A stretch of 64,000 bases of DNA from Warburgia ugandensis (taxonomy: Eukaryota; Streptophyta; Magnoliopsida; Canellales; Canellaceae): positions 21,034,990 to 21,098,989 of the forward strand of contig CP141139.1 in the NCBI GenBank assembly GCA_035236585.1, in the 5' to 3' direction. Under the pieces are notes generated by a model. That model made no database searches, was not told the DNA's origin, and saw only the letters and a program-made list of their open reading frames with translations. The position numbers and the translations under genes are program-made. The number at the start of each line of letters is the position of its first letter. The first letter of the stretch is position 1. Below, piece by piece: positions 1-12,988 of the stretch.

Positions 1-490
1 CATTAGAACTAATGCCATTTATGCTTGATTAGAGCATTTTGGGGACTCCATACTATCACATACAAAGTGTAGACTAGAACCTAGTTCTTACTTGTGGATC
101 AAAGAATTGATGATCAACAAAAATTGCCTACTTGAATAATACCTTTATGCATCTGTACTGCAAGTTTGCTAGTGTATCTTATTTCAAGCATATCAAGGAA
201 ACTAATACTAAAAAGAAACTCAAAAGATGAACAAAGTATGATAGAATTTGTACTTATGCATTATGTTAAGAGAGTAATTTGGCATTATGTATAGGTCTAA
301 TAAATTAGTTTTTATAGTACCCATCATTGGAGAATTAGTTCTCTTATGTTTGCAAATCATCATTTGGGAAATTAGTTGCCTATTGTTCATTGCATTTGCA
401 GTCTATGTAAATTTGATGGGAGAAAGAGGGTTGAAGTCCACCACTGAGAATTTGATGAATAACTTTTTTATGAGGTTTTGCTCCTTTAAG
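1..490. other. Low-copy segment at left edge, start of duplicated block (copy 1)
   Basis: This stretch does not show the satellite monomer and contains no recognisable gene. It matches about 41163-41665 almost base for base, with only scattered substitutions, and so marks the left part of a large duplicated block. An 81-codon open frame at 287-532 runs from here into the satellite, but its start codon and frame are lost in the second copy, so I do not call it a gene. Confidence 0.7.
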
Positions 491-2432
491 TATTCACAGG
501 GTACAAATGTAAAAAAAGCACAAATTGCTTAAATTAGACCTTCAAGATGAAATTTGCTCTTTCTAAGAAATTACTTAATTATCACTAATTAGGCTTCATT
601 CTACTATTTTGAAGGCCTAGAGTACAAACGTAAAAAATACACAAAATATCTAATTTTACACAAGAAAGAGCAATTTCACGTTCCAACTATTTTTAAAGAT
701 AAATTGTATATATATTCCTATATTTTGAATATTTTAGTAAAAAAAATAATTTAATTATCACTAATTAGGCTTAATTTTACTATTTTGAAGGTCCAAAATA
801 CAAATGTAAAAAATGCACAAAATTTCTAATTTTGCAAAAGAAAAAGCAATTTCACATTTCAAATATATTAAAAGATAAATTTTATACATATTCCTAAATT
901 TTGAATATTTTAATCTTAAAAATTACTTAATTATCACTAATTTGTCTTAATTATATTATTTTGAAGGTCAAGGGTACAAATGTAAAAAATGTACAAAATA
1001 TATAATTTTACATAAGAAAGAGAAATTTCATATTCAAACTATTTTAAATATTTTAGTCTTTAAAATTACTTAATTGTCACTAATTAGGCTTAATTCTACT
1101 ACTTTGAAGGTTCAGGGTACAAATGTAAAAAATGCACAAAATATCCACTTTTACACAAGAAAGAGTAATTTTACATTACAACTATTTTAAAAGATAAATT
1201 GTATACATATCCATATATTTTGAATATTTTAGTCTTAAAAATCACTTAATTATCACTATTTTGGCTTTATTCTATTGTTTTAAAAGGGTATAAATGTAAA
1301 AAAAAAGAAAAAATAACTAAATTTACACAACAAATAGAAATTTCACATTCAAAATAGTATACATATTATTATATTTTAAATAATTTAGTCTTAGAAATAA
1401 CTTAATTATAGCTAATTAGGCTTAATTCTATTGTATTGAAGGTCTAAGGTACAAATGTAAAATATGCACAAAATATTTAATTTTACATAAGAAAGAAGAA
1501 ATGCTCATTCCAATAATTTCGAAAGATAAAGTGTATACATATACATATATTTTGAATATTTTAGCCTTTAAAATTACTTAATTGTAACTAATTTCGGTCA
1601 ATTCTACTATTTTAAACATTGAGGGTACAATGTAAAAAATGCATAAAATATCTAATTTTACACAAGAAAGAGCAATGTCACATTCCAACTATATTAAAAG
1701 ATAAATTGTATCCCTATATTTCAAATATTTTAGTCTTAAAAATCACTTAATGATCACTAATTATGATTAATTCTGCTGTTGTGAAAGTGTTGGGTACAAA
1801 TGTAAAAAATATACAAAATATCTAATTTTACACAAGAAAGAGCAAATTTCCATTCTTACTATTTTAAATGATAAATAGTATACATATCCCTATATTTTGA
1901 ATATTTTAGTCTTAAAAATCACTTATATATCACTAATTTAGCTTCATTCTACTATTTTGTAGGTCCATGGTACAAATGTAAAAAAATGCTCAATATATCT
2001 AATTTTGCACAAGAAAAAGCAATATCACATTCCAACTATTTTAAAAGATAAATTGCATACATATCCCTATATTTTCAATATTTAATCTTAAAAATTACTT
2101 AATTATCTCTAATTAGGCTTCATTCTATTGTTTTGAAGGTATAGGGTACAAACATAAAAAATACACAAGATATATAATTTTATACAATAAAGAGCAATTA
2201 CACATTCCAACTATTTTAAAAGATAAATTGTTTACATATTATTATATTTTGAACATTTTAGTTTGAAAAATCACTTAATTATCACTAATTTGGCTTAATT
2301 CTACTCTTCAGAAAGTACACAGTAAAAATGCAAAATATGCATAGAATATTTATTTTTTCACAAGAAAGAGAAAAATCACATTCTAATTATTTAAAAGATA
2401 AATTATAAATAATTCCCTATATTGAACGTTTA
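490..2432 (+). repeat. AT-rich ~175-bp satellite, forward block
   Basis: About eleven degenerate monomers follow head to tail. Landmarks recurring at roughly 170-180 bp are AAAGATAAATTGTATACATA, TTTTGAATATTTTAGTCTTA, AATTATCACTAATTAGGCTT and GGGTACAAATGTAAAAAATG. Monomers differ from each other by substitutions, small indels and occasional loss of the core, so the array is old. I define this orientation as forward. No coding potential is seen. The block matches 41665-43831 in the second duplicate. Confidence 0.88.
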
Positions 2433-4003
2433 GAACAGTAAAATTGAGACAAATTAGTGATTATAAAGTGATTTCCAAGACTAGTTAGTTCAAAATATAG
2501 GGATATGTATACAATTTTTCTTTTAAAATAGCTGGAATATGAAATTGCTCTTTCTTGGGTAAAAGTAGGTATTTTGCAGCTTTTTACCTTTGTACCATGG
2601 ACCTTCAAAATAGTAGAATTAAACAAAATTAGGGATGATTAAATGATTTCTAAGACTAATATAGGCAAAATATTAGGAAATGTATACAATTTATCCTTTA
2701 TTATAGTTGAACTGTGAAATTGCACTATCTTATGTAAAATTAAATATTTTGTGAATTTTTTACATTTGTACCCTTAATATTCAAAACAATACAATTAGGC
2801 CAAATTAGGGATAATTAAGAGATTTCCATGGCTAAAATATTCAAAACATTGAGATACGTATATAATTTATCTTTTAGAATAGTTAGAATGTGAAACTGCT
2901 CTTTCTGATGAAAAATTAGATAATTTCTGCATTTTTGCATTTGTATCGCAGACCTTCAAAATAGTACAACTAAGCCAAATTAGGGACAATTAAGGGATTT
3001 TTAAGAATAAAATATTTAAAATATAGGGATATGTATATAGTTAGTTGGAATGTTAAATTACACTTTCTTGTGCAAAATTAGATATTTTATAGATTCTTTA
3101 TGTTTGTACCCAAACCTCTAAAATAGTAGAATTAAGCCTAATAAGCAATTATGAAGTAATTTTTAAGACTAAAGTATTCAATATATATGGATATGTATAC
3201 AATTTATCTTTTAATATAGTTGGAATGTTAAATTGTTATGTCTAGTATAAAATTAGATATTTTGTGTATATTTTACATGTGTACCCTAGAACTTTATAAC
3301 AACAAAATTAAGCCAAATTAGTGATAATTAAGAGATTTTTAACCAAAATGTTTAAAATTTAGTGATATGTATATAATTTATCTTTTAATATAGTTAAAAA
3401 GTGAAATTGCATTTACTTTTGCAAAGTTAGATATTTCATAGTTTTTTTAAATTTGTACACTAGACCTTCAAAATAGTATAATTAAGACTAATGAGTGATA
3501 ATTAGGTGATTTCTAAGACTAAAACATTCAAAATATGCGAATATTTATACAATTTACTTTTAAAATAGTTAAAATGTCAGATTGCTCTTTCTTGTGTAAA
3601 ATTAGATATTTTGTGCATATTTTACATTTGTGCCTAGACCTTCAAAATAGTAGAATATTGCCTAATTAGTGATATTAAGTTATTTTTTAAGACTAAAATA
3701 TTTAAAATATAAAGATATGTATATAATTTATCTTTTAATATAGTTGGAATGTGACATTGCTCTTTCTTGTGTAAATTAGATATTTTGTGCATTTTCTACA
3801 TTTATACCCTTGACCTTCAAAATAGTAGAATTAGTCTTAATTAGTGATAATTAAGTAATTTTTAAGACTAAAATAATCAAAATATAGGGATATATACACA
3901 ATTGATCTTTTAATATAGTTGGAATATAAAACTACATTTTCTTGTAAAACAATGAGCTATTTTATGGATTTTTTATGTCTGTATGCTAGACCATCAAATT
4001 TTA
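2432..4003 (-). repeat. ~175-bp satellite, reverse block (about 1.57 kb)
   Basis: The same monomer continues in reverse complement, recognisable by TTCTTGTGTAAAATTAGATA, TACATTTGTACCCTAGACCT and TAGTGATAATTAAGTGATTT. The entry junction near 2432 (AATTGAGACAAATTAG) and the exit junction near 4003 (GACCATCAAATTTTATTC) both recur elsewhere in the array. The orientation switches are therefore inherited parts of a larger repeat unit and not independent inversions. Confidence 0.85.
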
Positions 4004-5065
4004 TTCAAAAAAGAGAAATTTCACATTCCAACTATATTAAAAGACAAATTGTATACATATCCCTGTATTTTAAAAATTTTAGTCTTAGAAATTACTTAAT
4101 TGTTTTATTTTTAATGATGAGGGTACAAATGTAAAAAATGTACAAAATACGTAATTTTACTCAAGAAAGACCAATTTCACATTCCAACTATATTAAAGGA
4201 TAAATTGTGCACATATTCATAAATTTTAAATATTTTAGTCTTATAAATCACTTAATATCACTAATTAGGCAATATTTTACTATTTTGAAGGTCTGGGGCA
4301 CAAATGTAAAATGCACCAAATATCTAATTTTACACAAGAAAGCAATCTCACACTTCAACTATTTTAAAACATACATATCCCTATATTTTTGAATATTTTA
4401 GTCTTAGAAATCACTTAATTATAACTAATTAGGCTTAATTCTACTAATTGGAAGGTCTAAGCTACAATGTAAAAAATGCACAAAATATCTAATTTTGCAA
4501 AAGAGTGTGCAATTACACGTTCCAACTATATTACAAGATAAATTGTGTACTTATCTCTAAAATTTTAATATTTTGTCTTAGAAATCACTTAATTATCATT
4601 AATTTGGCTTAATTCTATTATCCCTAAAATATCTAGTTTTATACAAGACAGAGCAATTTCACACTCCAACTATATTAGAAGATAAATTGTACATATATCC
4701 CTATATTTTGAATATTTTAGTCTGAGAAATCACTTAATCATCACTTGTTAGGCTTAATTCTAATGCTTTAAAGGTCGAGGGTATAGATGTAAAAAATCCA
4801 CAAAATATTTAATTTTACGCAAGAAAGAGAAATTTCACATTCCAACTATATTAAAAGAAAATTTGTATACATATCCCTATATTTTGAATATTTTAATCTT
4901 AAAAAATCACTTACTTATCACTAACTAGGCTTAAGTCTACTATTTTGAAGGTCTAGAGTATAAATGTAAAAAATGAACAAAATATTTAATTTTGTAGATG
5001 AAAGAGCAATTTCACAATACAATTATCTTAAAAGATAAATTATATACATATTCCTTAATTTTGAA
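4003..5065 (+). repeat. ~175-bp satellite, forward block
   Basis: Forward monomers begin right after the conserved reverse-to-forward junction GACCATCAAATTTTATTC. Included is a variant monomer with TTTTATTTTTAATG in place of the usual TATCACTAATTAGG region. The same variant directly follows the same junction at 5706, 6998, 26330, 29070 and 56762. The block switches back to reverse near 5065. Confidence 0.83.
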
Positions 5066-6348
5066 TAAATTGTATACAATTTATTTTTAATATAGTTAGA
5101 AAGTGAAATTGCTCTTACTTTTGCAAAGTTAGATATTTTGTTGATTTTTTACATTTGTACATTGGACTTTCAAAATAGTAGAATTAAGCCCAATGAGTGA
5201 TAATTAGCTGATTTCTAAGCCTAAAATATTCAAAATATAGGAACTTTTATACAATTTATCTTTTAAAATAGTTGGAATGTGAGATTTACCTTGCTTGTGT
5301 AGAATTAGATATTTTGTACATATTTTGCATTTGTGCCTATACCTTCAAAATGGTCGAATATTTCCTAATTAGTTATAATTAAGTTATTTTTGAAGACTAA
5401 AATATTTAAAATATAGGGATATGTATACAAGTTATCTTTTAATATAGTTAGAATGTGACATTGCTCTTTCTTGTGTAAATTAGATATTTTGTGCATTTTT
5501 TACATTTGTACCCTTGACCTTCAAAATAGTAGAATTAATCTTAATTTTTGATAATTAAGTAATTTTTTAGACTAAAATATTCAAAATATACGGATATGTA
5601 TACAATTTATCTTTTAATATAATTGGAATATGAAATTACACTTTCTTGTGTAAAATTAGCTACTTTGTGGATTTTTTATGTCTGTATGCTAGACCATCAA
5701 ATTTTATTCAAGAAAGAGCAATTTCACATTCCAGCTATATTAAAAGATAAGCTGTATACATATCCCTATATTTTGAAAATTTTAGCCTTAGAAATCACTT
5801 AATTATTTTGTTTTTAATGTCGTGGGTACAAATGTAAAAAATGCTCAAAATATGTAATTTTACTCAAGAAAGACCAATTTCACATTTTAACTATATTAAA
5901 GGATAAATTGTGTACATATTCATATATTTTAAATATTTTAGTCTTATAAATCACTTAATATAACTAATTAGGCAATATTCTACTCTTTTGAAGGTCTAGA
6001 GCACAAATGTAAACATACACAAAATATCTAATTTTACACAAGAAAATAATCTCACATTCCAACTATTTTAAAAGATACATATCCCTAAGTTTGAATGTTT
6101 TAGTCTTAGAAATCACTTAATTATCACTAATTAGGCTTAATTCTAGCAATTTGAAGGTCTAAGCTACAATGTAAAAAATGCACAAAATATCTAATTTTGC
6201 AAAAGAAAGTGCAATTTCTCGTTCCAACTATATTAAAAGATAAATTGTGTATTTATCCCTAAAATTTTAATATTTTTGTCTTAGAAATAACTTAATTATC
6301 ATTAATTTGGCTTAATTCTATTATCCCTAAAATATCTAGTTTTATACA
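5065..6348. repeat. ~1.28-kb satellite superunit, first tandem copy (reverse 641 bp + forward 642 bp)
   Basis: A reverse block of monomers (5065-5706) is followed by a forward block (5706-6348), making a near-palindromic unit. The next 1.28 kb (6348 to about 7640) repeats it closely, including private variants such as AAGATAAGCTGTATACATAT and TTTGTTTTTAATGTCG. This is a younger local tandem duplication within the older satellite. Confidence 0.78.
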
Positions 6349-8207
6349 ATTAGATAATTTTGGAATATGTATACAATTTATCTTTTAATATAGTTGAAAA
6401 GTGAAATTACTCTTACTTTTGCAAAGTTAGATATTTTGTAGAGTTTTTACATTTGTACATTGGACCTTCAAAATAGTAGAATTAAGCCCAATGAGTGATA
6501 ATTAACTAATTTCTAAGCTTAAAATATTCAAAATATAGGAATATTTATACAATTTATCTTTTAAAATAATTGGAATGTGAGATTGCCCTTTCTTGTGTAA
6601 AATTAAATATTTTGTGCATATTTTACATTTGTGCCTAAACCTTCAAAATAGTAGAATATTGCCTAATTAGTGATAATTAAGTTATTTTTTGAGTCTAAAA
6701 TATTTAAAATATAGGGATATATATACAATTTATCTTTTAATATAGTTGGAATGTGACATTGCTCTTTCTTGTGTAGATATTTTGTGCATTTTTGACATTT
6801 GTACCCTTGACCTTTAAAATAGTAGAATTAATCTTAATTAGTGATAATTAGTGATTTTTAAGACTAAAATATTCAAAATATAGGGACATGTGTATAGTTT
6901 ATCTTTTAATATAGTTGGAATATGAAATTACACTTTCTTGTGTAAAATTAGCTGCTTTGTGGATTTTTTATGTCTGTACGCTAGACTATCAAATTTTATT
7001 CAAGAAAGAGCAATTTCATATTCCAACTATATTAAAAGATAAGCTGTATACATATCCCTATATTTTGAGAATTTTAGTCTTAGAAATCACTTAATTATTT
7101 TGTTTTTAATGTCGAGGGTACAAATGTAAAAAATACACAAAATATGTAATTTTACTCAAGAAAGACCAATTTCACATTTCAACTATATTAAAGGATAAAT
7201 TGTATGCATATTCATATATTTTAAATATTTTAGTCTTATAAATCACTTAATATCGCTAATTAGGCAATATTCTACTCTTTTGAAGATCTGGGGCACAAAT
7301 GTAAACATACACAAAATATCTAATTTTACACAAGAAAGCAATCTCACATTCCTACTATTTTAAAAGATACATATACCTATATTTTGAATCTTTTAGTTTA
7401 GAAATCACTTAATTATCACTAATTAGGTCCAAGCTAAAATGTAAAAAATGCACAAAATATCTAATTTTGCAACATAAAGTGCAGTTTCTCATTCGAGCTA
7501 TATTAAAAGACAAATTGTGTACTTATCCCTAAAATTTGAATATTTTTTCTTAAAAATCACTTAATTATCATTAATTTGGATTAATTCTATTATTTCAAAA
7601 GTCTAGGGTACAAATGTAAAAAATGCACAAAATATCTAGTTTTATACATGACAAAGCAATTTCACATTCCAACTATATCAAAAGATAAATTGTACACACA
7701 TCCCTATATTTTGATTATTTTAGTATGAGAAATCACTTAATCGGTTAATTCTAATGCTTTAAAGGTCGAGGGTATAGATGTAAAAACTCCACAAAATATT
7801 TAATTTTATACAAGAAGTAGAAATTTCACATTCCTATTATATTAAAAGAAAATTTGTATACATATCCCTATATTTTAAATATTTTAATCTTAAAAATTAC
7901 TTAATTATTACTAACTAAGCTTAAGTCTACTATTTTAAAGGTCCCGGATACAAATGTAAAAAATGATCAAAATATCTAATTTTGTAGATGAAAGAGCAAT
8001 TTCACAATGCGATTATATTAAAAGATAAATTATATACATATTCCTTAATTTTAAATATTTTAGTCTTAAAAGTTACTTAATTATAACTATTTTTTCTTAA
8101 TTCTACTGTTTTGAAGGTCTAGGGTACAAATGTAAAAAATGCACAAAATAACTAATTTTACACAAGTAAGAGCAATTTCACATTCCAACTATATTAAAAG
8201 ATAATTT
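6348..8207. repeat. ~1.28-kb satellite superunit, second tandem copy, with forward extension
   Basis: Reverse monomers at 6348-6998 and forward monomers from 6998 repeat 5065-6348 with shared private variants. The forward block then continues to the forward-to-reverse junction near 8207 (ATTAAAAGATAATTTTCGTAC), a junction seen again near 27475 and 30305. No gene is visible. Confidence 0.78.
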
Positions 8208-8314
8208 TCGTACTGTGGACATTCAAAATAGTAGAATTGAGACAAATTAGTGATAATAGGGTGATTTCTAAGACCAGTTAGTTCAAAATATAGGGATATG
8301 TATATAATTTATCT
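8207..8314 (-). repeat. ~175-bp satellite, reverse block, left part split by the hAT insertion
   Basis: Only 108 bp of this reverse block lie here. It resumes at 21003 on the other side of the inserted hAT element. The last 8 bases (8307-8314, ATTTATCT) are the left target-site duplication. Confidence 0.85.
8307..8314. repeat. Left target-site duplication ATTTATCT
   Basis: Eight bases immediately before the left hAT terminus are identical to the eight after the right terminus (21003-21010). The target lies inside the satellite's common AATTTATCTTTT motif, so some of the match could come from the satellite itself. The register fits the TIRs exactly. Confidence 0.85.
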
Positions 8315-8575
8315 TAGGCCTGGCAATTCGGCTTGGCTGGTCGTGTTTGTGTCGACACGAATACAACACGATTAGAGTTATGGGTTCACACGAACATGAC
8401 ACGATTAATAGTTGTGTCAAAAACCTATGACTCCTACATGACCCGATTCTTAAAAAATTGACACGACACAACCTGTGTAACACGATTAAGTGACTGAGTC
8501 ATGTTGGATGACAAGACACGAAACGACATGACATGACATGAAAGAACTCGATTCCTTAACACGAGTTACTTAAAA
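8315..8575. promoter_or_regulatory. Left hAT terminal and subterminal region
   Basis: After the TIR, about 250 bp are crowded with CGTGTC, GACACGA, ACACGAT and ACATGAC hexamers to octamers in both orientations. In hAT elements such subterminal motifs are the binding sites of the transposase; here this role is inferred from position and repetition. Base composition is much less AT-biased than the surrounding satellite. Confidence 0.75.
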
Positions 8576-8579
8576 ACTA

Positions 8580-8796
8580 TCCTGAACCTTAAAATATAGG
8601 ACGATTATTTTAAAACATAGGATGGTTATTTAATAATCATCCTATATAACATCAAATATAAGACGCCTACTTATTAACCGTCTTATAGAACGCATAAAAA
8701 TATAGGACGATTTTGTATTAATCGTCCTATAGCCTAAATATACGACTATAAAACCTTTAATATTATGGTTACTTATTAACCAGTCCTATATATATC
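8580..8796. repeat. Palindromic array L1 (TATAGGACGGTTATT type)
   Basis: Several units of an imperfect palindrome, with TATAGGACGGTTATT as one arm and its complement AATAACCGTCCTATA as the other, are separated by 15-40 bp. The unit order and spacers match part of array L4 (20490-20720) in the same orientation, for instance a shared ATATAAGACGCCTACTT-like spacer. Each unit could fold as a short hairpin. Confidence 0.8.
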
Positions 8797-9583
8797 TAAC
8801 GTATACCAGCATGGCTATACTCTTCTGATTCTGAACTGAATCTTTGATCACCTAAAAAGTTGGCCCTAAATGAATACTTCTGATCTTCTGAAGGGGATGA
8901 TGCCTTGATGCAATGAGGTTTTGTAGCAAAAAATCAGAAATTGCATCTACTTGTTTCAGTGCTTGAGTTCAGCACAATAGTACATGGCATGACACTTAAA
9001 TGCTTAACTTGAGTAAGTTGTAAGATGTCCTTGTTGAAGAACAAGAACTTCATATTCATGCTTTCTTGTGTAAGGTGAAGAGCCTCAGCCAGCTAAAGAG
9101 GCTAGCAAGACCAATGAATGGAATTGTAGCAAATGTAGTCGAGGAGTGAGGACCCAACAGTACACTTTTAAATGAATGGAAAGAACAAAAGAAGACCAGA
9201 TGGCACGGGTCTTTCTTTAAGTTATGAACTAGAACTTTTAACCCCCACATGAATTGTCAGGATGGAATTCATTTCCCCAACTCCTTTCATGCTCATTGGT
9301 CATTGCTCCACACTATAATTACACTGACTAACGCAGAAAGCATTACCAACTAGTATTGGTGAACCTTGATCCATACCAAATCACCAATAAAATTCATGTA
9401 ATATTTTATTTAGAAGCAACATAGTACTTTACACGACTCACATGAGGTCTAAAAGAGATTCAATTTAATCAAATAATTGCAATAGTTGTAAATAATTGGG
9501 TATTAAGTAGCACATGAGGGAAATCTACTTCCATCAATGTATCAAACACAACAAATTAATATAAGTTATAAAAATTATACAAA
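8797..9583. other. Non-coding stretch between array L1 and the hAT gene
   Basis: This is about 790 bp of non-satellite sequence, probably the transposase 3' flank. The only open frame (9056-9250, minus) shows no family resemblance. No repeats or RNA genes are visible. Confidence 0.5.
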
Positions 9584-11957
9584 TTAATCAAAATGAATTG
9601 TTCCGGAGTCTTTAGTTGGTTGAGGTGGTCCTACACTGCTACTTATGCTTACAAGGTCCTCAGCAAGCTCATCCATGGCAAGTGTAATGGCAGAGTCTAC
9701 AATCATATAGAATAAACATGCATTAGTCATTGCTAAGTTCATATAAAATATAATTTAAATATAGAATCATAAATTATTACCTTTCAATCCATATAGCCAA
9801 TCTCTTACACAAATCAATGCTTGCATTGTATTTGGCTTTAAAGCAGATCTATATTGGTCAAGAACCTGACTACCAACACTAAAAGCAAACTCTAATGCAA
9901 CTGTAGATATGAGAATGCTCAAGACATCACGAGCCATGGTAGCAAGTTCAAGATACCTAAAATCAACATTTGAATCAAATATAAATGTAAATAAGATTAT
10001 AAAAAATAGTGTTTTTATGAGACAAGAGATTATTAGTCAACCAACCTATATTGATTGCCTTTCCAGAATGTAAGAATATCCAAGTTTGACTTTTGCAATC
10101 TTGGTTCATCCAAATAAAGCTCCAATTGTGATTTTTGCATAGCCAAAGAACCTCCTTCACTTTCAAATGAATCAAATTCCTAACGCAAATGCAATTATAT
10201 TATTCAAGTTACTGTAAGACAATGAAAGATACAATTATAAATATAATTACCTTCATGACATCTATAACCTCTTGACTATATGACAAGTTCTGACTATCAT
10301 TAGTACCTTTAGCTACTGGGGAAGACGAGGAAGGAATAGGGGAACTCTTAACCATATATTCATTGAAGAGAGAGAATAACTTTTCTCGAACTTGAGCAAA
10401 CTCCAAGCAACCATTACCAAACAATTTCTTGTATGAGAATTCCACAAAGGAGAACTTATATCGAGGATCCAACACACATGCAATTGCCAAAATGGTGCTG
10501 AATTCAGACCAGTACTTTGAAAACTTGGCAAACATTTGGGTGGACATACGATTCATATATTCATCATCACTTCTCATGTATTGTGTTAAACTCAAATAAA
10601 TTACAAATGTTGTACGAAAGTAAAGATTTGCAATGGGATACTTAGATTCAGAAAATATGCAGGTAGCATCATAAAAAACTGCAAAAAAATTTGAAAATTT
10701 TGTAGCCTTTTCCCATTCATCGAAAGAAGGACAGTGCTTATAATTTGAGTCACTTAGGTCTAAGCGACACAATGCATGTTGGTAACAAAGAGCACTTTCA
10801 AGCATCGCATAGGTTGAATTCCATCTTGTAGGACAATCTTGTCTTTAGCCCTTTTTTTGTCTCAATTGACATGTGATTTGCACACTCTAAAAATTTTTGT
10901 TTTCTACTTTGTGATGCTTTGACATACTTGATACTCTCTTGAATTTTTTGAATAGCATCATCAATTTCTTTCAAACCATCTTGCACAATCAAATTCAAAC
11001 ATGACAATAACAACAAAGATGAAGGAACTCTCCACCACAAACAAGAGTGTTTCTGATGTTTAATTGATACCTTAATAGCTGAACAGAAGAATCATTAGTA
11101 GAAGCATTGTCTAAAGTGATTGAAAAAAATCTTTTTCTCAATCCCCCATTCTACCAAGAATGAGTAAACCTTTTCTGCTAATGATATTCCATTATGTGGA
11201 GGTGGGAGAAAAAAAATATTTAATATCCTCTTGTGTAAGACCCACTCACTATCTAGAAAATATACTATGAGACTTACATAACTATTAGTAATACAAGAAG
11301 TTCACAAATCAGATGTCAAACTTATCCTACCAAGTGCCAAATCTAACATCTCTTTTATCTTTCCTTTTTCTCTTTTATACATTCTCTGAACATTTTCTTT
11401 TACTATATTTCTACTAATCATATGCAAATTTGCACGCAAATATTTTAGTAGAGCTTTAATTCCATCATACTCAACAAATTGGAAAGGCAAATCATGCATA
11501 ACAACTGGATCTGCTACTAATCAAGATCAAAGTTATTATCTGAATCTGAACTTAGTGGCATACTCCCCAAACTTTGAGATAAAAGCAACAAAACTATATC
11601 GTAGAGCACTTCTTGCATTTACACCTTTGCCTTCCATCTTCTGATACCTAAAGGTGTTTAAAAAAATTTCAAACTGGAGACATTAGCTTCCTATCCTTTT
11701 TACCTTTGTTGGATTTTGAAACTAACTCCACATTCTCCAAATTAGCAACCTCATCATCATCGTTGCCATGCAGCATATTCAAATTATCAGAAATATCAGT
11801 GCTCCCAACTTATGCCTATATTGCAATTGACAAACAAAATTTAGTTCACATTAAACACCAATTACTAGTAAGGGAGTGAGGAATGAAAAGAGACAGAATG
11901 ATAAAGAAATAACAAAAAACAAACACATACCTGTGGTACTGTAGGTGTGCTGCTCAT
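9584..11957 (-). pseudogene. hAT transposase pseudogene (BED, RNase H-like and hATC parts), copy A
   Basis: Read on the minus strand from ATG at 11957 (MSSTPTVPQ, then an intron), the parts lie in hAT order. A degenerate BED-type zinc finger near 11570-11720 has KLMSPV followed by KCKKC. The start of the RNase H-like fold has SLTSDL near 11302. A middle segment near 10430-10540 has FAKFSKYWSEFS and LDPRYK. The C-terminal dimerisation region (hATC) is spread over 9785-10175 with LELYLDEPRLQKS, STVALEFAFS and LICVRDWLYGLK. A last exon ends with TAA at 9584-9586. The first catalytic Asp (TSDL) and the Glu of LEFAFS are recognisable. Stops, frameshifts and a lost tryptophan codon in the BED motif break it repeatedly. 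It lies in its own hAT ends, downstream of array L2. Confidence 0.88.
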
Positions 11958-12133
11958 TGTGTGAGAATGGTTGAAGATATCTGGGAAGAAAAATCTGAAA
12001 AAGATGTAAAAGTAGCTTGGGTTGGGCTTTCACTGATACACGCAAAAGATCTAAGTGTAAATCAGTAAATGTATATGTATTACTCCTCTCTCTCCCATCG
12101 ATCGTGTTAAATAAAAGGTAAATTAAAACTTAA
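11958..12133 (-). promoter_or_regulatory. 5' leader and probable promoter region of the hAT gene
   Basis: Between the transposase ATG and array L2 lie about 175 bp, pyrimidine-rich on the plus strand, conserved in both copies of the element (compare 45397-45570). Position alone suggests the leader and promoter. No certain TATA box can be assigned. Confidence 0.4.
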
Positions 12134-12452
12134 TACAGGACAGCTCAATAACAATAGTCTTATAATATAACAAAATCAAAGACCGTTACAATATAACCAT
12201 CCATATTAGAGGACGATTAATGAATAACTGTCCTATTTTAATAAAAATATAGGATGATTAAAACATAACAGTCCTATATTTGGAAAAATAAATAGGACAG
12301 TTAACAAATAACCATCCTATTTTACTTAGAAATATAGGATAGTTAAGAAATAATAGTCCTATAATTTTACAAACATAAAGGAAGGTTAGAAATAAACTGT
12401 CCTATATATGTTGAAAATATAGGATAGTTATTACGTAACCGTCCTTTATTTA
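12134..12452. repeat. Palindromic array L2
   Basis: Roughly six to eight units of the TATAGGACGGTTATT/AATAACCGTCCTATA palindrome lie immediately upstream of the hAT transposase gene. The matching array in copy B is at 45580-45892. Confidence 0.8.
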
Positions 12453-12797
12453 CACTTGCATAGTTTAGTACTTTAGTTGCATTGCCACTCAGTACTCACT
12501 TAAGACTTAAGTGTCCATGGACCACCATGCCTCCACCTCCATGGGAGTGTGACTGTGTGATGTGCTAGTGACAAGTTTTGCAACTTGTATAAGTAACTAA
12601 CTGTCATATATTGTATAAAATTATAAATGCTCATGATTTTCTTATACTAATTCCACATGTCATCACCAATTGATCTAATATATCTCTTTTTCATCAAATT
12701 CATGAATATCATTTATCCAACTCATATAACTCAAGATTTTATTTTTTTTATTTCTTACTAATGTTTCTTATTTCTAACTCCCAATTACTAATGTTTC
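12453..12797. other. Spacer after array L2
   Basis: No gene is seen. The sequence matches 45893-46010 and 46555-46780 of copy B. Copy B has about 540 bp more in the middle (46010-46550). The stretch ends at the left breakpoint of the copy A inversion. Confidence 0.5.
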
Positions 12798-12988
12798 TTT
12801 TCACATTGGTTATGGATGAGTTAACAAAACATCTGCATGAGGAGATTCCCTAGTGCATGTTATTTGCAGATGATATAGTCTTACTTGATGAGACAAGGGA
12901 GGGTACAAACATAAAGCTAGAGTTATGGAGAGAATAAGATTTATGTGGCCAACCCCTAATTGGAATAAGGTCTTGATGATGATGATGA
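12798..12988 (+). mobile_element. RTE LINE 3' fragment, displaced by inversion
   Basis: The fragment encodes part of an RTE reverse transcriptase ([14 protein letters not shown], then a [15 protein letters not shown]-like catalytic box). It then jumps to the RTE 3' end ATAAGGTCTTGATGATG with its GAT repeat. The jump is an internal deletion of about 0.95 kb shared with the copy at 48753-49756. Its missing upstream part lies in the opposite orientation at 14779-15587. Confidence 0.85.

Noticed and set aside
287-532. 81-codon open frame with hydrophobic stretches
   Set aside because: The matching sequence in copy 2 (about 41450-41695) lacks the ATG and has frame-breaking changes, and the end of the frame runs into satellite.
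2417-4392. Short open frames in the satellite (also at 20899, 26539, 28997, 55163, 56002)
   Set aside because: They follow the monomer sequence on whichever strand lacks stops and encode recurring low-complexity peptides. They are by-products of the repeat.
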